Assembly: GCF_014779795.1 (NCBI RefSeq)
Contig: NZ_JACXZS010000001.1
Location: 62,001 to 126,000, forward strand
Direction: 5' to 3'
From: Microbacterium helvum
GTDB lineage: Bacteria > Actinomycetota > Actinomycetes > Actinomycetales > Microbacteriaceae
DNA length: 64,000 nt
Under the pieces are notes generated by a model. It had not been told where the DNA came from and did not search any database. It saw nothing but the letters and a program-made list of their open reading frames with translations. Shown here in pieces: positions 42,962-51,199 of the stretch. Numbering within the stretch: position 1 is the stretch's first letter; each line of letters begins with the position of its first letter. The translations under genes and the position numbers were made by a program.

Positions 42962-45900
42962 TCAGCCAGCGGGTGTGAACCCGCTGACCTTGTCGCTGAG
43001 CGGGATCGGGTTCACGCTGATCGTGTACTCGGTCGCCAGAGGTGCGGGATGCCCCGACCCGTCGCCGATGCGCAAGCCCTCCGCGTCAGCGACATACGGC
43101 TCGATGAACGCGTACCGGGCCGTCTGGGTGTTGGGGCCCGGACGGGCCTGGAACAGGAACCAGTCGGTGCCCTCGTGATCGACGAAGTTCGGGCCGGTCC
43201 CGGTTCCGGTGACCTCGGCGTTCTTGCTCATGATCGGAGTCGGGTTCTTGACCCAGTTCGCGGCATCCATGGGATCGCCGCCCACGTACTTCAGATAGCC
43301 GATCGCGTAGTGGATGGTCCAGTAGCCGCTTGCGGAGTACGCCAGGTACACCTCGCCGTCATGCCCGTAAACTGCCGTCCCGCCCTCCACGACCTTCGGC
43401 CACCACTTGGTCGGGTCACTGGTGTCCTGCGCATAGCCCTGCATCTCCCAGTCGTACTCCGACCGGGTGATGACCGTCGGCTCACCGGTGAGCGTCCACG
43501 GGTTGACGATGCGGCTCATGTTGATCGTCTGGTGGAAGTCGGCTGTCCCGCGGCCCACCTCCGCGACGTAGGTGATGAACGTCTCGTCCGCCACGCGCAT
43601 GAGCGAGATGCCCGCCACGAAGCTGTGGAAGTTGAAGTCCGGGTCGTCCGCATTCGTGATCCGGCGGGGCTCGTTCACTTCACCGGTGACGGGGTCTCCC
43701 CAGCGGCCGAACAGATCGTCGCCGTCGAGCGCCTTCAGCACGTACTGCCGCTGCCCCTCTGCCGCGGCCTCACCGAGTTCGGCGGCGGACAGGTACAGGT
43801 ACCATCCGGCGTTCGCCTCGCCGACCTCGTCCGCCGAGAGGTGATGGATCTCGGGCGACCACAGGTTCGCCATATCGTCCGGGGCGAAGATGACCGACCC
43901 GACCGAACTGCCGAGATCGGCGGGGTTGGCAACCTTGTGCAGCTCGAGCGTCGCCCCGCCTGTGGCGATGAAGTAGTACTGCCCGTCGTGCGTGAACATG
44001 TACGGATCCGCGGCGCGCACGAGGGGATTCGCGAACGTCAGCTCGCCATCGGGCACCGACTCCGAAACTGCCTGATCGACATGCAGGGCGCTGGTCATCG
44101 AGCCGGCGAAGCCCTCCGCTCCCAGGATGTCGGTCAAGTGGCCGAACTCTCCGCCATTGACTGCGAGGTCGAATGTGCCGGCAAGCTCGGTCGAGCGCGA
44201 CTTGGCCGGGGCGATCGTCGCCCAGAACTCGCCGCCGTTGACCGTGACGTCCACGTCGTAGTCCGCCGAGTAGGCGGCGCCGTCCTCTTCGTAGACGGCA
44301 TACAGGCCCTGCGGGAAGGTTCCCCCGTTGATCACGGCCGATGCCGACCCCGAGCCCTTGCCCCGGTGCGCGAGCACGAGGGGGCCCGCGAACGTGCCGC
44401 CGTCGATCCGGACGTCGATGTCGGCGCCCATCGTCACGGCTTCCGTGCTATCGGACCCGCCGCGCAGGCCGGCCCAGTGACCGCCCTCGACGGTCACGGA
44501 GGTCGCCGGCGCCGGAACACTGTCGTCGCGCCCGCCGACGATTGTGAGATAGCTCTCGCCGCGTCGCGTGAACTCCGTCTCCACGCCGCTGCCGACCGTC
44601 AGCGGGTGCCCCATGCCGTACAGCGTGCCGTCGGTTCCCGGCGATTGCAGCGTCAGGTCGCGGAGCGTGGTGGGACCACCCAGTCGCATCGCCCCTTCGA
44701 TCTGCAGCGCCGCACCATCGGCGGCGAAGTCGAGGTCGCCGTCACGCGAGGTCAGCACGACCTCGTCGCCGTACTCGCCGAGGTCGTATCCGCCGGCGAT
44801 CGTGTAGCGGTCGGTGAGCACGACGCGGCCGTCGCCCGAGAGCGCGGCGATCGCCTCGCTCAGGTCCCCGACGGCATGGGCCGGGCTCCGGCCGTCGCCC
44901 GTGCCGCCTGAGGAGAGGTAGACCACCTCGTCGTCGCTGACGTGATCGAAGGAGCCGGCGATCTCGTCGACCAGATCGGTGTCGGCGCCGGGCAGGCGCA
45001 CCAGCGCGCGCTCCGCGCCACCGGCATCGCCCCAGTCCGCCAACGACATCTCGCTGATTTCGGCGTCGCCGAGACGCACCTTGACCTCGGCATCGGCCCG
45101 CTCGAGTCGGGCGTCCTTCACTTCGCCGCCGAGGAACCTGGCCGTGAGACTCTCGGTGACACGGCCCGCAGAGGCGTGCAGAGTCTTCACCTCGCCGCCG
45201 TCGACGGTGGCCATCACACCGGCGACGTCAGCGGCATCGTCCGTGCCCGCCCACACCTCGGTGATCTCGCCACCCGCGATCGTGACGTCCGTGGTGCCGT
45301 CGTAGGGCCCGGCCAGGCCGGTGACCCCGACGACCCGGGCGAACTCGCCGGACCGAACGGTCAGCGAGGCACCCCCTCCCACGCCGACGACGCTCGCGCG
45401 GCTCCCGTGCTCGGTGCTGACGTCGTCTCCGATCACGAGATCCGCACCGTCGGCTTGCAGTTCCAGCGCACCGGCGTTCACCAGCGCCACCGACTCGAAC
45501 GTGACGTCGCGTGCGAGCGCGACCTCCGCGTTCGCCGGGAACGCGATCGACGCGGAGCCGTCGCCGACGAACGACACGCGACCGGCACCGGCGGCGAGGG
45601 TGGCCGGGTCGACGTCCCAGTCGACCGGCCCGCTGATCGTGATGGCTCCCCCATCGGCAGCGAGCAGGCGGAGGGCGGTCTGCAGACTGGCGCAGGGCCG
45701 CTCCACGCTGCATTCCGTGCCCGCACCCGAGGAGCTGACGCGCACATCGGCCGTGTTCGTCGCGACGTCGAACAACGCTCGCAGAGCCGCGACTTGCTCT
45801 GCGGTGTAGTGCTGGCCGGCGAAGCGCACGGTCCGAATCGCGGCGAAGTCGAGGATCTGCTGGTGGCGCTCTTCGCCGCCCCACGCGTTCTGCGCCTGGA

Positions 45901-46789
45901 TGGCATCCCATTCCACGCCGTCGAGCGTGAGGTCGACGTCTTCCACGACATTGTTGATGTCGATGGTGTTGATGTGACCACCGCTCAATGCGACGCCGGC
46001 GCCGCCCACGAGGTAACGGGTCACGTCGCCGCCGGTGTGCAACGCACCCACGCGGCCGCCGGTCATCGTGATATCGGTGCTGCCCGAGTAGTGGTTCTCC
46101 AGTGATGCCCCGAAGACCTCCTGGATGACACCGCCGTTGATCGTGATGTGCGACGTGCCGGTGTAGGTCTGCGTCCCGACGCCCTTCCCCCGGCTGAATC
46201 CCGCCACCTTGTAGAAGGTGCCCGAGTCGATCGTGATGTGAGAGTCCGCGCCGAGCGTAAGGTCCTCGTCTGAGGGACCGTGATACCCGCCGACGACGAA
46301 CACCTGGCGCTTGCCTTCGGCATTCACCATCGTGACCCCGTCGCCGAAGGCGATCGGATTCCAGTTCGCGGCGAAGACCGCCCACTGCGAGGTCTGGATG
46401 TCCAGATCGGCGAAGGTCGTCGGCCCTGACAGGTTGTATTCGATGAATTGTTCGTCGGCGAAGATCAGACGCCCTGGGTAGTCCGTGGTGCCGTCAGAAC
46501 TGGTGATGAGGATCTCGCCGGAGTGCTCCGGCTCCGAGATGCTCTTGATGAGCCGGTACTGGCCCATGAGGACGATCCGTCCGCCGTTCGGGGCCACTTT
46601 GGGCAGGGCTCCGGTCAGCGTGCGGACGGGGTCGTCCGGGCTGGTGCCGGAGTTGCGGTCATCGCCGCTGACCTGGGCCACGTAGATGACCGTCTCCTCC
46701 TCGGCCGACGCCGACGCGGCTGACAGCCCGGAGAGGGTCAGGGCGAGAGCGGCGACGATCGCCGCGAGGATGGTGGATACGCGCTTCAT
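42962..46789 (-). CDS. Secreted multidomain protein: three beta-helix modules plus GH43-like beta-propeller
   Basis: A 1275-residue exported protein with a signal peptide (cleavage near ASASAE at 30). Three similar modules begin at about residues 34, 348 and 622, each with a pattern like VYV-x-SG-x-G followed by an Asp/Gly-rich beta-helix of repeated HITIDSGTF/DVTINGGEF strands. Residues about 917-1275 look like a five-bladed GH43-type propeller: FANPLVRAADPYMFTHDGQYYF, LWSPEIHHL, KVVEGGTAVYGHDGEVYLAY and a late DWFLFQARPG. The likely role is hydrolysis of an arabinose- or xylose-containing or similar glycan outside the cell, feeding the importer. No cell-wall sorting signal is seen. It is last in the minus-strand series. 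Confidence 0.82.
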   Translation of the reverse strand: MKRVSTILAAIVAALALTLSGLSAASASAEEETVIYVAQVSGDDRNSGTSPDDPVRTLTGALPKVAPNGGRIVLMGQYRLIKSISEPEHSGEILITSSDGTTDYPGRLIFADEQFIEYNLSGPTTFADLDIQTSQWAVFAANWNPIAFGDGVTMVNAEGKRQVFVVGGYHGPSDEDLTLGADSHITIDSGTFYKVAGFSRGKGVGTQTYTGTSHITINGGVIQEVFGASLENHYSGSTDITMTGGRVGALHTGGDVTRYLVGGAGVALSGGHINTIDINNVVEDVDLTLDGVEWDAIQAQNAWGGEERHQQILDFAAIRTVRFAGQHYTAEQVAALRALFDVATNTADVRVSSSGAGTECSVERPCASLQTALRLLAADGGAITISGPVDWDVDPATLAAGAGRVSFVGDGSASIAFPANAEVALARDVTFESVALVNAGALELQADGADLVIGDDVSTEHGSRASVVGVGGGASLTVRSGEFARVVGVTGLAGPYDGTTDVTIAGGEITEVWAGTDDAADVAGVMATVDGGEVKTLHASAGRVTESLTARFLGGEVKDARLERADAEVKVRLGDAEISEMSLADWGDAGGAERALVRLPGADTDLVDEIAGSFDHVSDDEVVYLSSGGTGDGRSPAHAVGDLSEAIAALSGDGRVVLTDRYTIAGGYDLGEYGDEVVLTSRDGDLDFAADGAALQIEGAMRLGGPTTLRDLTLQSPGTDGTLYGMGHPLTVGSGVETEFTRRGESYLTIVGGRDDSVPAPATSVTVEGGHWAGLRGGSDSTEAVTMGADIDVRIDGGTFAGPLVLAHRGKGSGSASAVINGGTFPQGLYAVYEEDGAAYSADYDVDVTVNGGEFWATIAPAKSRSTELAGTFDLAVNGGEFGHLTDILGAEGFAGSMTSALHVDQAVSESVPDGELTFANPLVRAADPYMFTHDGQYYFIATGGATLELHKVANPADLGSSVGSVIFAPDDMANLWSPEIHHLSADEVGEANAGWYLYLSAAELGEAAAEGQRQYVLKALDGDDLFGRWGDPVTGEVNEPRRITNADDPDFNFHSFVAGISLMRVADETFITYVAEVGRGTADFHQTINMSRIVNPWTLTGEPTVITRSEYDWEMQGYAQDTSDPTKWWPKVVEGGTAVYGHDGEVYLAYSASGYWTIHYAIGYLKYVGGDPMDAANWVKNPTPIMSKNAEVTGTGTGPNFVDHEGTDWFLFQARPGPNTQTARYAFIEPYVADAEGLRIGDGSGHPAPLATEYTISVNPIPLSDKVSGFTPAG

Positions 46790-46829
46790 CGGGGCTCCAC
46801 GGTGGTGTCGGTGATATGGAAAGGCGTGG

Positions 46830-47816
46830 TCACCCGGAGGTAACGGACAGCGTCACGGTCTTCGTGACGATCGCGCCGGGTTGGATGGTCGTCGCGGTGT
46901 CGGTCAGCGCGCGGGCTCTGTGCACACCGCTGGGGTACCCGCTCGCCGGCTCCAGCGCGAGCGAATGGGCGGCTCCGTACCAGGGGTAGTTCTGCCGGCC
47001 GCCGGCCTCATACCAGTACCAGGCGAACGGAAAGTCGTGTCTGCTCCACGCGAGTTCCACACCGAGACCGAGCTCCGGATTGTGGATGCGTGCACGCACG
47101 TGCTCGTCGTCGAACGATCCGAGGAACGCGAGCCGGGCCACCCCGCTGCGGTCGGCGGCCAGGCGCGAGAGATCGTGACGGGAGCCGTCGACCTCGGTGT
47201 GCTCGGGCCAGCGCCGCGGCGCTTGGGTGGGCGGAGTGTCGTCGGGCAGGTCGGGGTGCACCGCGCACCCGGTGATCTCGACCGTCGTCGACGGACCGAT
47301 GAGCGGCTCGCCGAAGGCCGGATGCTGGCACCAGAGGACGTCGACAGGGCGCGCGCCGACATGCGTCACCGTCTCGGTGACGGTCACGCGATTCTCGGCG
47401 ACCCTCACCTCCTTCGTCACGGTGAACGGACTGCGCGCCAGGGACGTCGTCATGCGGACGCCGCCCGGCATCGCCTCTGCGGCGAAGGGAGCAAGCCAAG
47501 TCTCACCATGGAACCCCCAGTCGACCCCGTGCTCGACACATGCCCGACCGGCGTTCGGGAACATCGTGTTCCACCCGCCTCCTGACCGGTCGAGGGCGAG
47601 GGCCTCAGGCACGCCCGGAAGCGGCAGCGCCCACGGTGGCCGTAGGCCCCACCGCGGGGTCCACAGCAGCTCCACGCCGCTCGCGCGGTCTCTGATCGAC
47701 GACACGTCGCCGCCTTTGCCGGGGATGACGGTGACATCGAGCTGCTCCGTGGAAAGCCGCCTCGCCTCCCACCCCGAGACTGTGGTGATCCGGTGCTCCA
47801 TGGCTGCGGTCGTCAT
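46830..47816 (-). CDS. Aldose 1-epimerase-like (galactose mutarotase fold) protein
   Basis: Cytoplasmic beta-sandwich protein of 328 residues related to aldose epimerases/DUF4432. Typical elements are VIPGKGGDVSSIRDRASGVELLW, the Asn/Gly-rich WNTMFPNAGRAC, a histidine in GFHGETWL, and WCQHPAFGEPL. The late GAAHSLALEPASGYPSG holds the conserved Glu of the fold. It probably interconverts sugar anomers or binds the imported sugar. It lies between the GH43-like gene and the sugar permeases. Confidence 0.85.
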   Translation of the reverse strand: MTTAAMEHRITTVSGWEARRLSTEQLDVTVIPGKGGDVSSIRDRASGVELLWTPRWGLRPPWALPLPGVPEALALDRSGGGWNTMFPNAGRACVEHGVDWGFHGETWLAPFAAEAMPGGVRMTTSLARSPFTVTKEVRVAENRVTVTETVTHVGARPVDVLWCQHPAFGEPLIGPSTTVEITGCAVHPDLPDDTPPTQAPRRWPEHTEVDGSRHDLSRLAADRSGVARLAFLGSFDDEHVRARIHNPELGLGVELAWSRHDFPFAWYWYEAGGRQNYPWYGAAHSLALEPASGYPSGVHRARALTDTATTIQPGAIVTKTVTLSVTSG

Positions 47817-47835
47817 CGCTTCTCCATTCGTTCCG

Positions 47836-48723
47836 TCAGCGCAGCCCCGCGCGCGCCATCGACCGCATGAACTGCTTCTGGAAGATGAGGAAGACGATCA
47901 GGATCGGGATGAGCGACGACACCGAACCCGCCAGCGCAGGTCCGAGCGAGACCGTGCCGTCCTCGGACATGAAGCGCGTGAGGCCGAGCGGGATCGTGTA
48001 CTTGGACTCGTCGGTGATCATGATCAACGCAGTCTCGTAGTCGTTCCAGGTCGCGTCGAAGATCAGGATCGCCAGCGCCGCGAGAATCGGCCGCGCCAGG
48101 GGCAGGTAGATGTAGAAGAAGATCCGCCACTCGCCGGCACCGTCGATGCGCGCGGCCTCTCCGAGCTCACGCGGCGCCGAGGCGAAGTGCTGCCGGAGCA
48201 GGAACGTCGAGAACACCGAGGCGAGACCGGGCAGGATGAGCGCCCACAGGGTGTCGTAGAGGCCGATCTCCTGGAAGAACATGAACCGCGGGACCAGCAG
48301 CAGCTGTCCTGGCACCATCGAGGTCGCCAGGAAGGCGATGAAGAGCACGTTCTGGCCCTTGAATCGGAGCTGGCCGAAGGCGTAGCCCGCGAGCGTGACA
48401 ACCGCGAGCTGCCCCACGATGGTCGCCAGCACGACGAGCGTCGAGTTGGAGAAGTAGCGGACCATCGAGCGCTCGCCGGTCCAGACGTTGATGTAGTTGG
48501 TCCACACCAGCGGGTCGGGGATCCACTGCAACGGGAGCTCGAAGATGTTGACGCTGTTCTTCAGCGATGACGAGAGCATCCACAGGAACGGGACCAGGAA
48601 CAGGAACGCGATGAGGAACATCACCGCGCCGCGTGTCCAGTAGGCGAAGCGCTCCCGGCGCTTGCGACGCCGGTATCCCGGTCGGAGCTCGATCTTCGGC
48701 TGCTGGGCGGCCTCCGCGCTCAT
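47836..48723 (-). CDS. Carbohydrate ABC transporter permease (MalG type)
   Basis: Inner-membrane sugar importer subunit, 295 residues, six spans. The N-terminal tail is basic (YRRRKRRERFAYW), and the ATPase-contact loop reads EAARIDGAGEWRIFFYIYLP. The end FLIFQKQFMRSMARAGLR is typical of CUT1 family permeases. The ATPase is not encoded nearby, as is common for CUT1 importers that share an MsmK/MsiK-type ATPase. It follows the MalF-type permease by 11 bases. Confidence 0.94.
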   Translation of the reverse strand: MSAEAAQQPKIELRPGYRRRKRRERFAYWTRGAVMFLIAFLFLVPFLWMLSSSLKNSVNIFELPLQWIPDPLVWTNYINVWTGERSMVRYFSNSTLVVLATIVGQLAVVTLAGYAFGQLRFKGQNVLFIAFLATSMVPGQLLLVPRFMFFQEIGLYDTLWALILPGLASVFSTFLLRQHFASAPRELGEAARIDGAGEWRIFFYIYLPLARPILAALAILIFDATWNDYETALIMITDESKYTIPLGLTRFMSEDGTVSLGPALAGSVSSLIPILIVFLIFQKQFMRSMARAGLR

Positions 48724-48734
48724 AGACGAAATCC

Positions 48735-49712
48735 TTAGTTGTAGAGTCCGCGGCCGCGCTGCAGCCGGAAGAAGAAGACCGATATCACCAGCACGCCCAG
48801 CATGCTCATCACGCCGATGGCGGCGGCGTAGCCAAAGCGGTAGGAGTGGAATCCGACCTCGTACATGTAGTACGAAAGGACGGTTGTCGAGTCTCCGGGG
48901 CCACCGGCGGTCATGAACTGAATCAGACCGAAGGCCTGCGACCGCCCGATGAACGACGTGATGAGAAGGAAGGTGAGGATCGGCACGAGCCCCGGCAGAG
49001 TGACCGTGGTGAACTTCCGGAGTGCACCCGCGCCGTCCAGCGTGGCTGCCTCATAGAGGTCTTCCGGCATATCCTGCAGCGCCGCGATGACCAGGACCGC
49101 GACGTACCCGGCACCGATCCACACGGACATGAGCACGATGGCCGGCAGTGCCCACTCCTGCGAGACGAACCACTTCGGAGGGTCCGAGAATCCGAGAGTG
49201 CGGAGCGTGTCGTTCACGATGCCCGACGTCGGGTGCAGCAGCAGCAGCCACACGGTGCCCGCCGCGACCGTGTTGACCAGCGCCGGAAGGAAGAAGATCG
49301 CCCGCAAGAGGCCACGGGCGGGCAGCGGACGGTTCAGCGCCAACCCGAGCACGACCCCCACGAAGACCGTGAGGGGCGTCCCGACGCCGGCGTAGAAGAG
49401 CGTCCGGCCGATGGACGACCAGAACATCGGGTCGCCCATCAGCTCCTGGAAGTTCGCCAGGCCGACCCAGCGGATGCCCTCGATCCCCGAGACCACGTTC
49501 CAATCGGTGAAGGCGATGAACAAGCCGGCGAACAACGGAACGACGAGGAAGAGCGCCACCCCGATGACCGTGGGCAGAAGGAAAAGCCAGGGAGTCCACC
49601 ATCGGTAACCGTTGACGAGTGCTCGCGGCTGACGGCGGGGTGCGGACAGGAGGGCCGAACGCGGAGCCCGGCCCCCCTGTGTCGTCACATTCTCGGTCAC
49701 AGTCATAGGCAC
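48735..49712 (-). CDS. Carbohydrate ABC transporter permease (MalF type)
   Basis: Partner permease of the CUT1 sugar importer, 325 residues with a hydrophilic N-terminus of about 35 residues and six spans (WWTPWLFLLPTVIGVALFLV is the first). The contact loop is YEAATLDGAGALRKFTTVTLP. It lies between the binding protein and the MalG-type permease on one transcript. Confidence 0.94.
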   Translation of the reverse strand: MPMTVTENVTTQGGRAPRSALLSAPRRQPRALVNGYRWWTPWLFLLPTVIGVALFLVVPLFAGLFIAFTDWNVVSGIEGIRWVGLANFQELMGDPMFWSSIGRTLFYAGVGTPLTVFVGVVLGLALNRPLPARGLLRAIFFLPALVNTVAAGTVWLLLLHPTSGIVNDTLRTLGFSDPPKWFVSQEWALPAIVLMSVWIGAGYVAVLVIAALQDMPEDLYEAATLDGAGALRKFTTVTLPGLVPILTFLLITSFIGRSQAFGLIQFMTAGGPGDSTTVLSYYMYEVGFHSYRFGYAAAIGVMSMLGVLVISVFFFRLQRGRGLYN

Positions 49713-49719
49713 GATGCTC

Positions 49720-51087
49720 TCAGCGCGCCTTGTCGATCGCTTCGTCTGCCTTCTGCTTCAACTCGGCGATCGCATCGTCCACCGACTTCGTCCCCAGCCT
49801 CACTTCGCTCTCGATCTGAGACTTGAGCTGCGAGATCTCGGTATAGGCCGGCGTGAGCGCACGCACAGACAGTGGCGGCTCCTCCGTGAAGAACGTCTTG
49901 TCGAACGCCTCGATGTCGAAGAGCTCCTCCGCGTCAGGCCCGAACAGGTTCTCGTACATCGTCGGCGAAGGGTCCTCGAACTGCTTGGGCGAGACCTTGC
50001 CGGCGGTCGTCATGTAGTCCGCGCCCTCGTCCATCCAGTACTTGACGAAGGTCCAGGCCGCAGCGGGGTACTCCGTCTTCGCCGAGATCTGCACGTCGTC
50101 CCCGCGGACGCCGGGGTTGAAGTATGGCTCCCCCTCGCTGGGGGCGGGGTAGGGCCGGAACGTGACACGGAAGTCGTGCGGATACTCGGCGAGGTTCTTG
50201 GCGTATCGGATGACGTTGTTCCCGTCGATCATCATGCCGAAGGTGCCGTTGAGGAAGTAGTTCTGCGCGTAGCCGCCGATACCTTCCGCCAGGATCCGCT
50301 CCTGCGTGAAGATCGATCCGTCCTCCTGCATGTCCAGCACGAGTTCGAGTTCGTCCCGATACGACGGGTCATCGAAGTTCGACTCCTCGCCGCCGTCCTT
50401 GTAGAGGTAATCGCCGCCGAGCGTGGCAGGGAACGGCTTGGGTGCGTTGTAGGCGCCCACCTCGAAGCCGGCGTCTTTGAACGCCTGCGCCACCTCGTGG
50501 TAGTCGTCCATCGTCCAGTCGAAAGGCACGTCGATGCCCGCCTTCTCGATCGCATCCTCGTTGATCGCCACGTAGTTCGGATACATCGAGGTGGGGATGG
50601 AATACAGCTTGCCATCGACCAGTGTGCTGATCGGCGGGTCCTCGGTGAACATCTTCAGGTCGCCGTCCTGGCTAGCGAGCTCCGTCAGATCCATCGCGAG
50701 GCCGGCCTCCGAGCGGCGCACGACGTCCACCGTGCCGTAGGAGAAGAACACGTCGATGGGGACGCCACCCTGCAGCGCCGTGTCCAGCTTGAGAATGCCC
50801 TCCGCGTCGTTGACGAACCGGACGTACTCGACGTCGATGTCGGGGTACTTCTCCATGAACGCATCGATCAGGGCCTGCGGTCCCATCTCGGGTGCCACAC
50901 CGCCCCAGACGACGAGCGACCCCTCCTCGGCCGTTCCCTTGTCGACGGGAGAGTCGCTGCTCTTGCCGGCCGTCGGATCGCCGCCGCCTGCGCCGCACGC
51001 TGGGAGCAGTGTGATAGCAGCCACGAGTGCGAGCCCCTTGAACACCATGCCGCGCCCGCTGGCCCGCACGTCCTTTTTCCTCACCAT
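49720..51087 (-). CDS. Sugar-binding lipoprotein of the CUT1 importer
   Basis: Extracellular binding protein of 455 residues. The N-terminus MVRKKDVRASGRGM, a hydrophobic stretch and the lipobox LLPACG mark a lipoprotein. The mature sequence follows the family 1 solute-binding pattern (LVVWGGVAPEMGPQALIDAF, FSYGTVDVVRRSEAGLAMDL, GTFGMMIDGNNVIRYA, YPAAAWTFVKYWM). The ATG at 51087 has an excellent AGGAGG at 51096-51101. It has its own promoter at 51151-51180, so it can be expressed more strongly than the genes upstream. Confidence 0.94.
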   Translation of the reverse strand: MVRKKDVRASGRGMVFKGLALVAAITLLPACGAGGGDPTAGKSSDSPVDKGTAEEGSLVVWGGVAPEMGPQALIDAFMEKYPDIDVEYVRFVNDAEGILKLDTALQGGVPIDVFFSYGTVDVVRRSEAGLAMDLTELASQDGDLKMFTEDPPISTLVDGKLYSIPTSMYPNYVAINEDAIEKAGIDVPFDWTMDDYHEVAQAFKDAGFEVGAYNAPKPFPATLGGDYLYKDGGEESNFDDPSYRDELELVLDMQEDGSIFTQERILAEGIGGYAQNYFLNGTFGMMIDGNNVIRYAKNLAEYPHDFRVTFRPYPAPSEGEPYFNPGVRGDDVQISAKTEYPAAAWTFVKYWMDEGADYMTTAGKVSPKQFEDPSPTMYENLFGPDAEELFDIEAFDKTFFTEEPPLSVRALTPAYTEISQLKSQIESEVRLGTKSVDDAIAELKQKADEAIDKAR

Positions 51088-51150
51088 TTCTTGACCTCCT
51101 TGTCGAGACGGATTCAGTCGACCGGGTACGCCCCTGAAGCCATTGCCCTC

Positions 51151-51180
51151 AGCATATGAAACGACACCCGTATGTGTCAA
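51151..51180 (-). promoter_or_regulatory. Promoter of the sugar importer genes
   Basis: On the minus strand -35 TTGACA (51180-51175), 18-base spacer and -10 TATGCT (51156-51151). This is a near-consensus promoter, unusual in this GC-rich window. A GACAC-N6-GTGTC inverted repeat (51163-51178) sits in the spacer. Confidence 0.7.
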
Positions 51181-51187
51181 TGTCCTT

Positions 51188-51199
51188 ATGTATTTACAT
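51188..51199. promoter_or_regulatory. Candidate operator ATGTATTTACAT upstream of the importer promoter
   Basis: Perfect ATGT-N4-ACAT palindrome eight bases upstream of the -35 box. It differs by one base from the centre of the palindrome at 39877-39888 (ATGTATTGACAT), suggesting a shared regulator. It touches the stop codon of the upstream gene. Confidence 0.55.
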
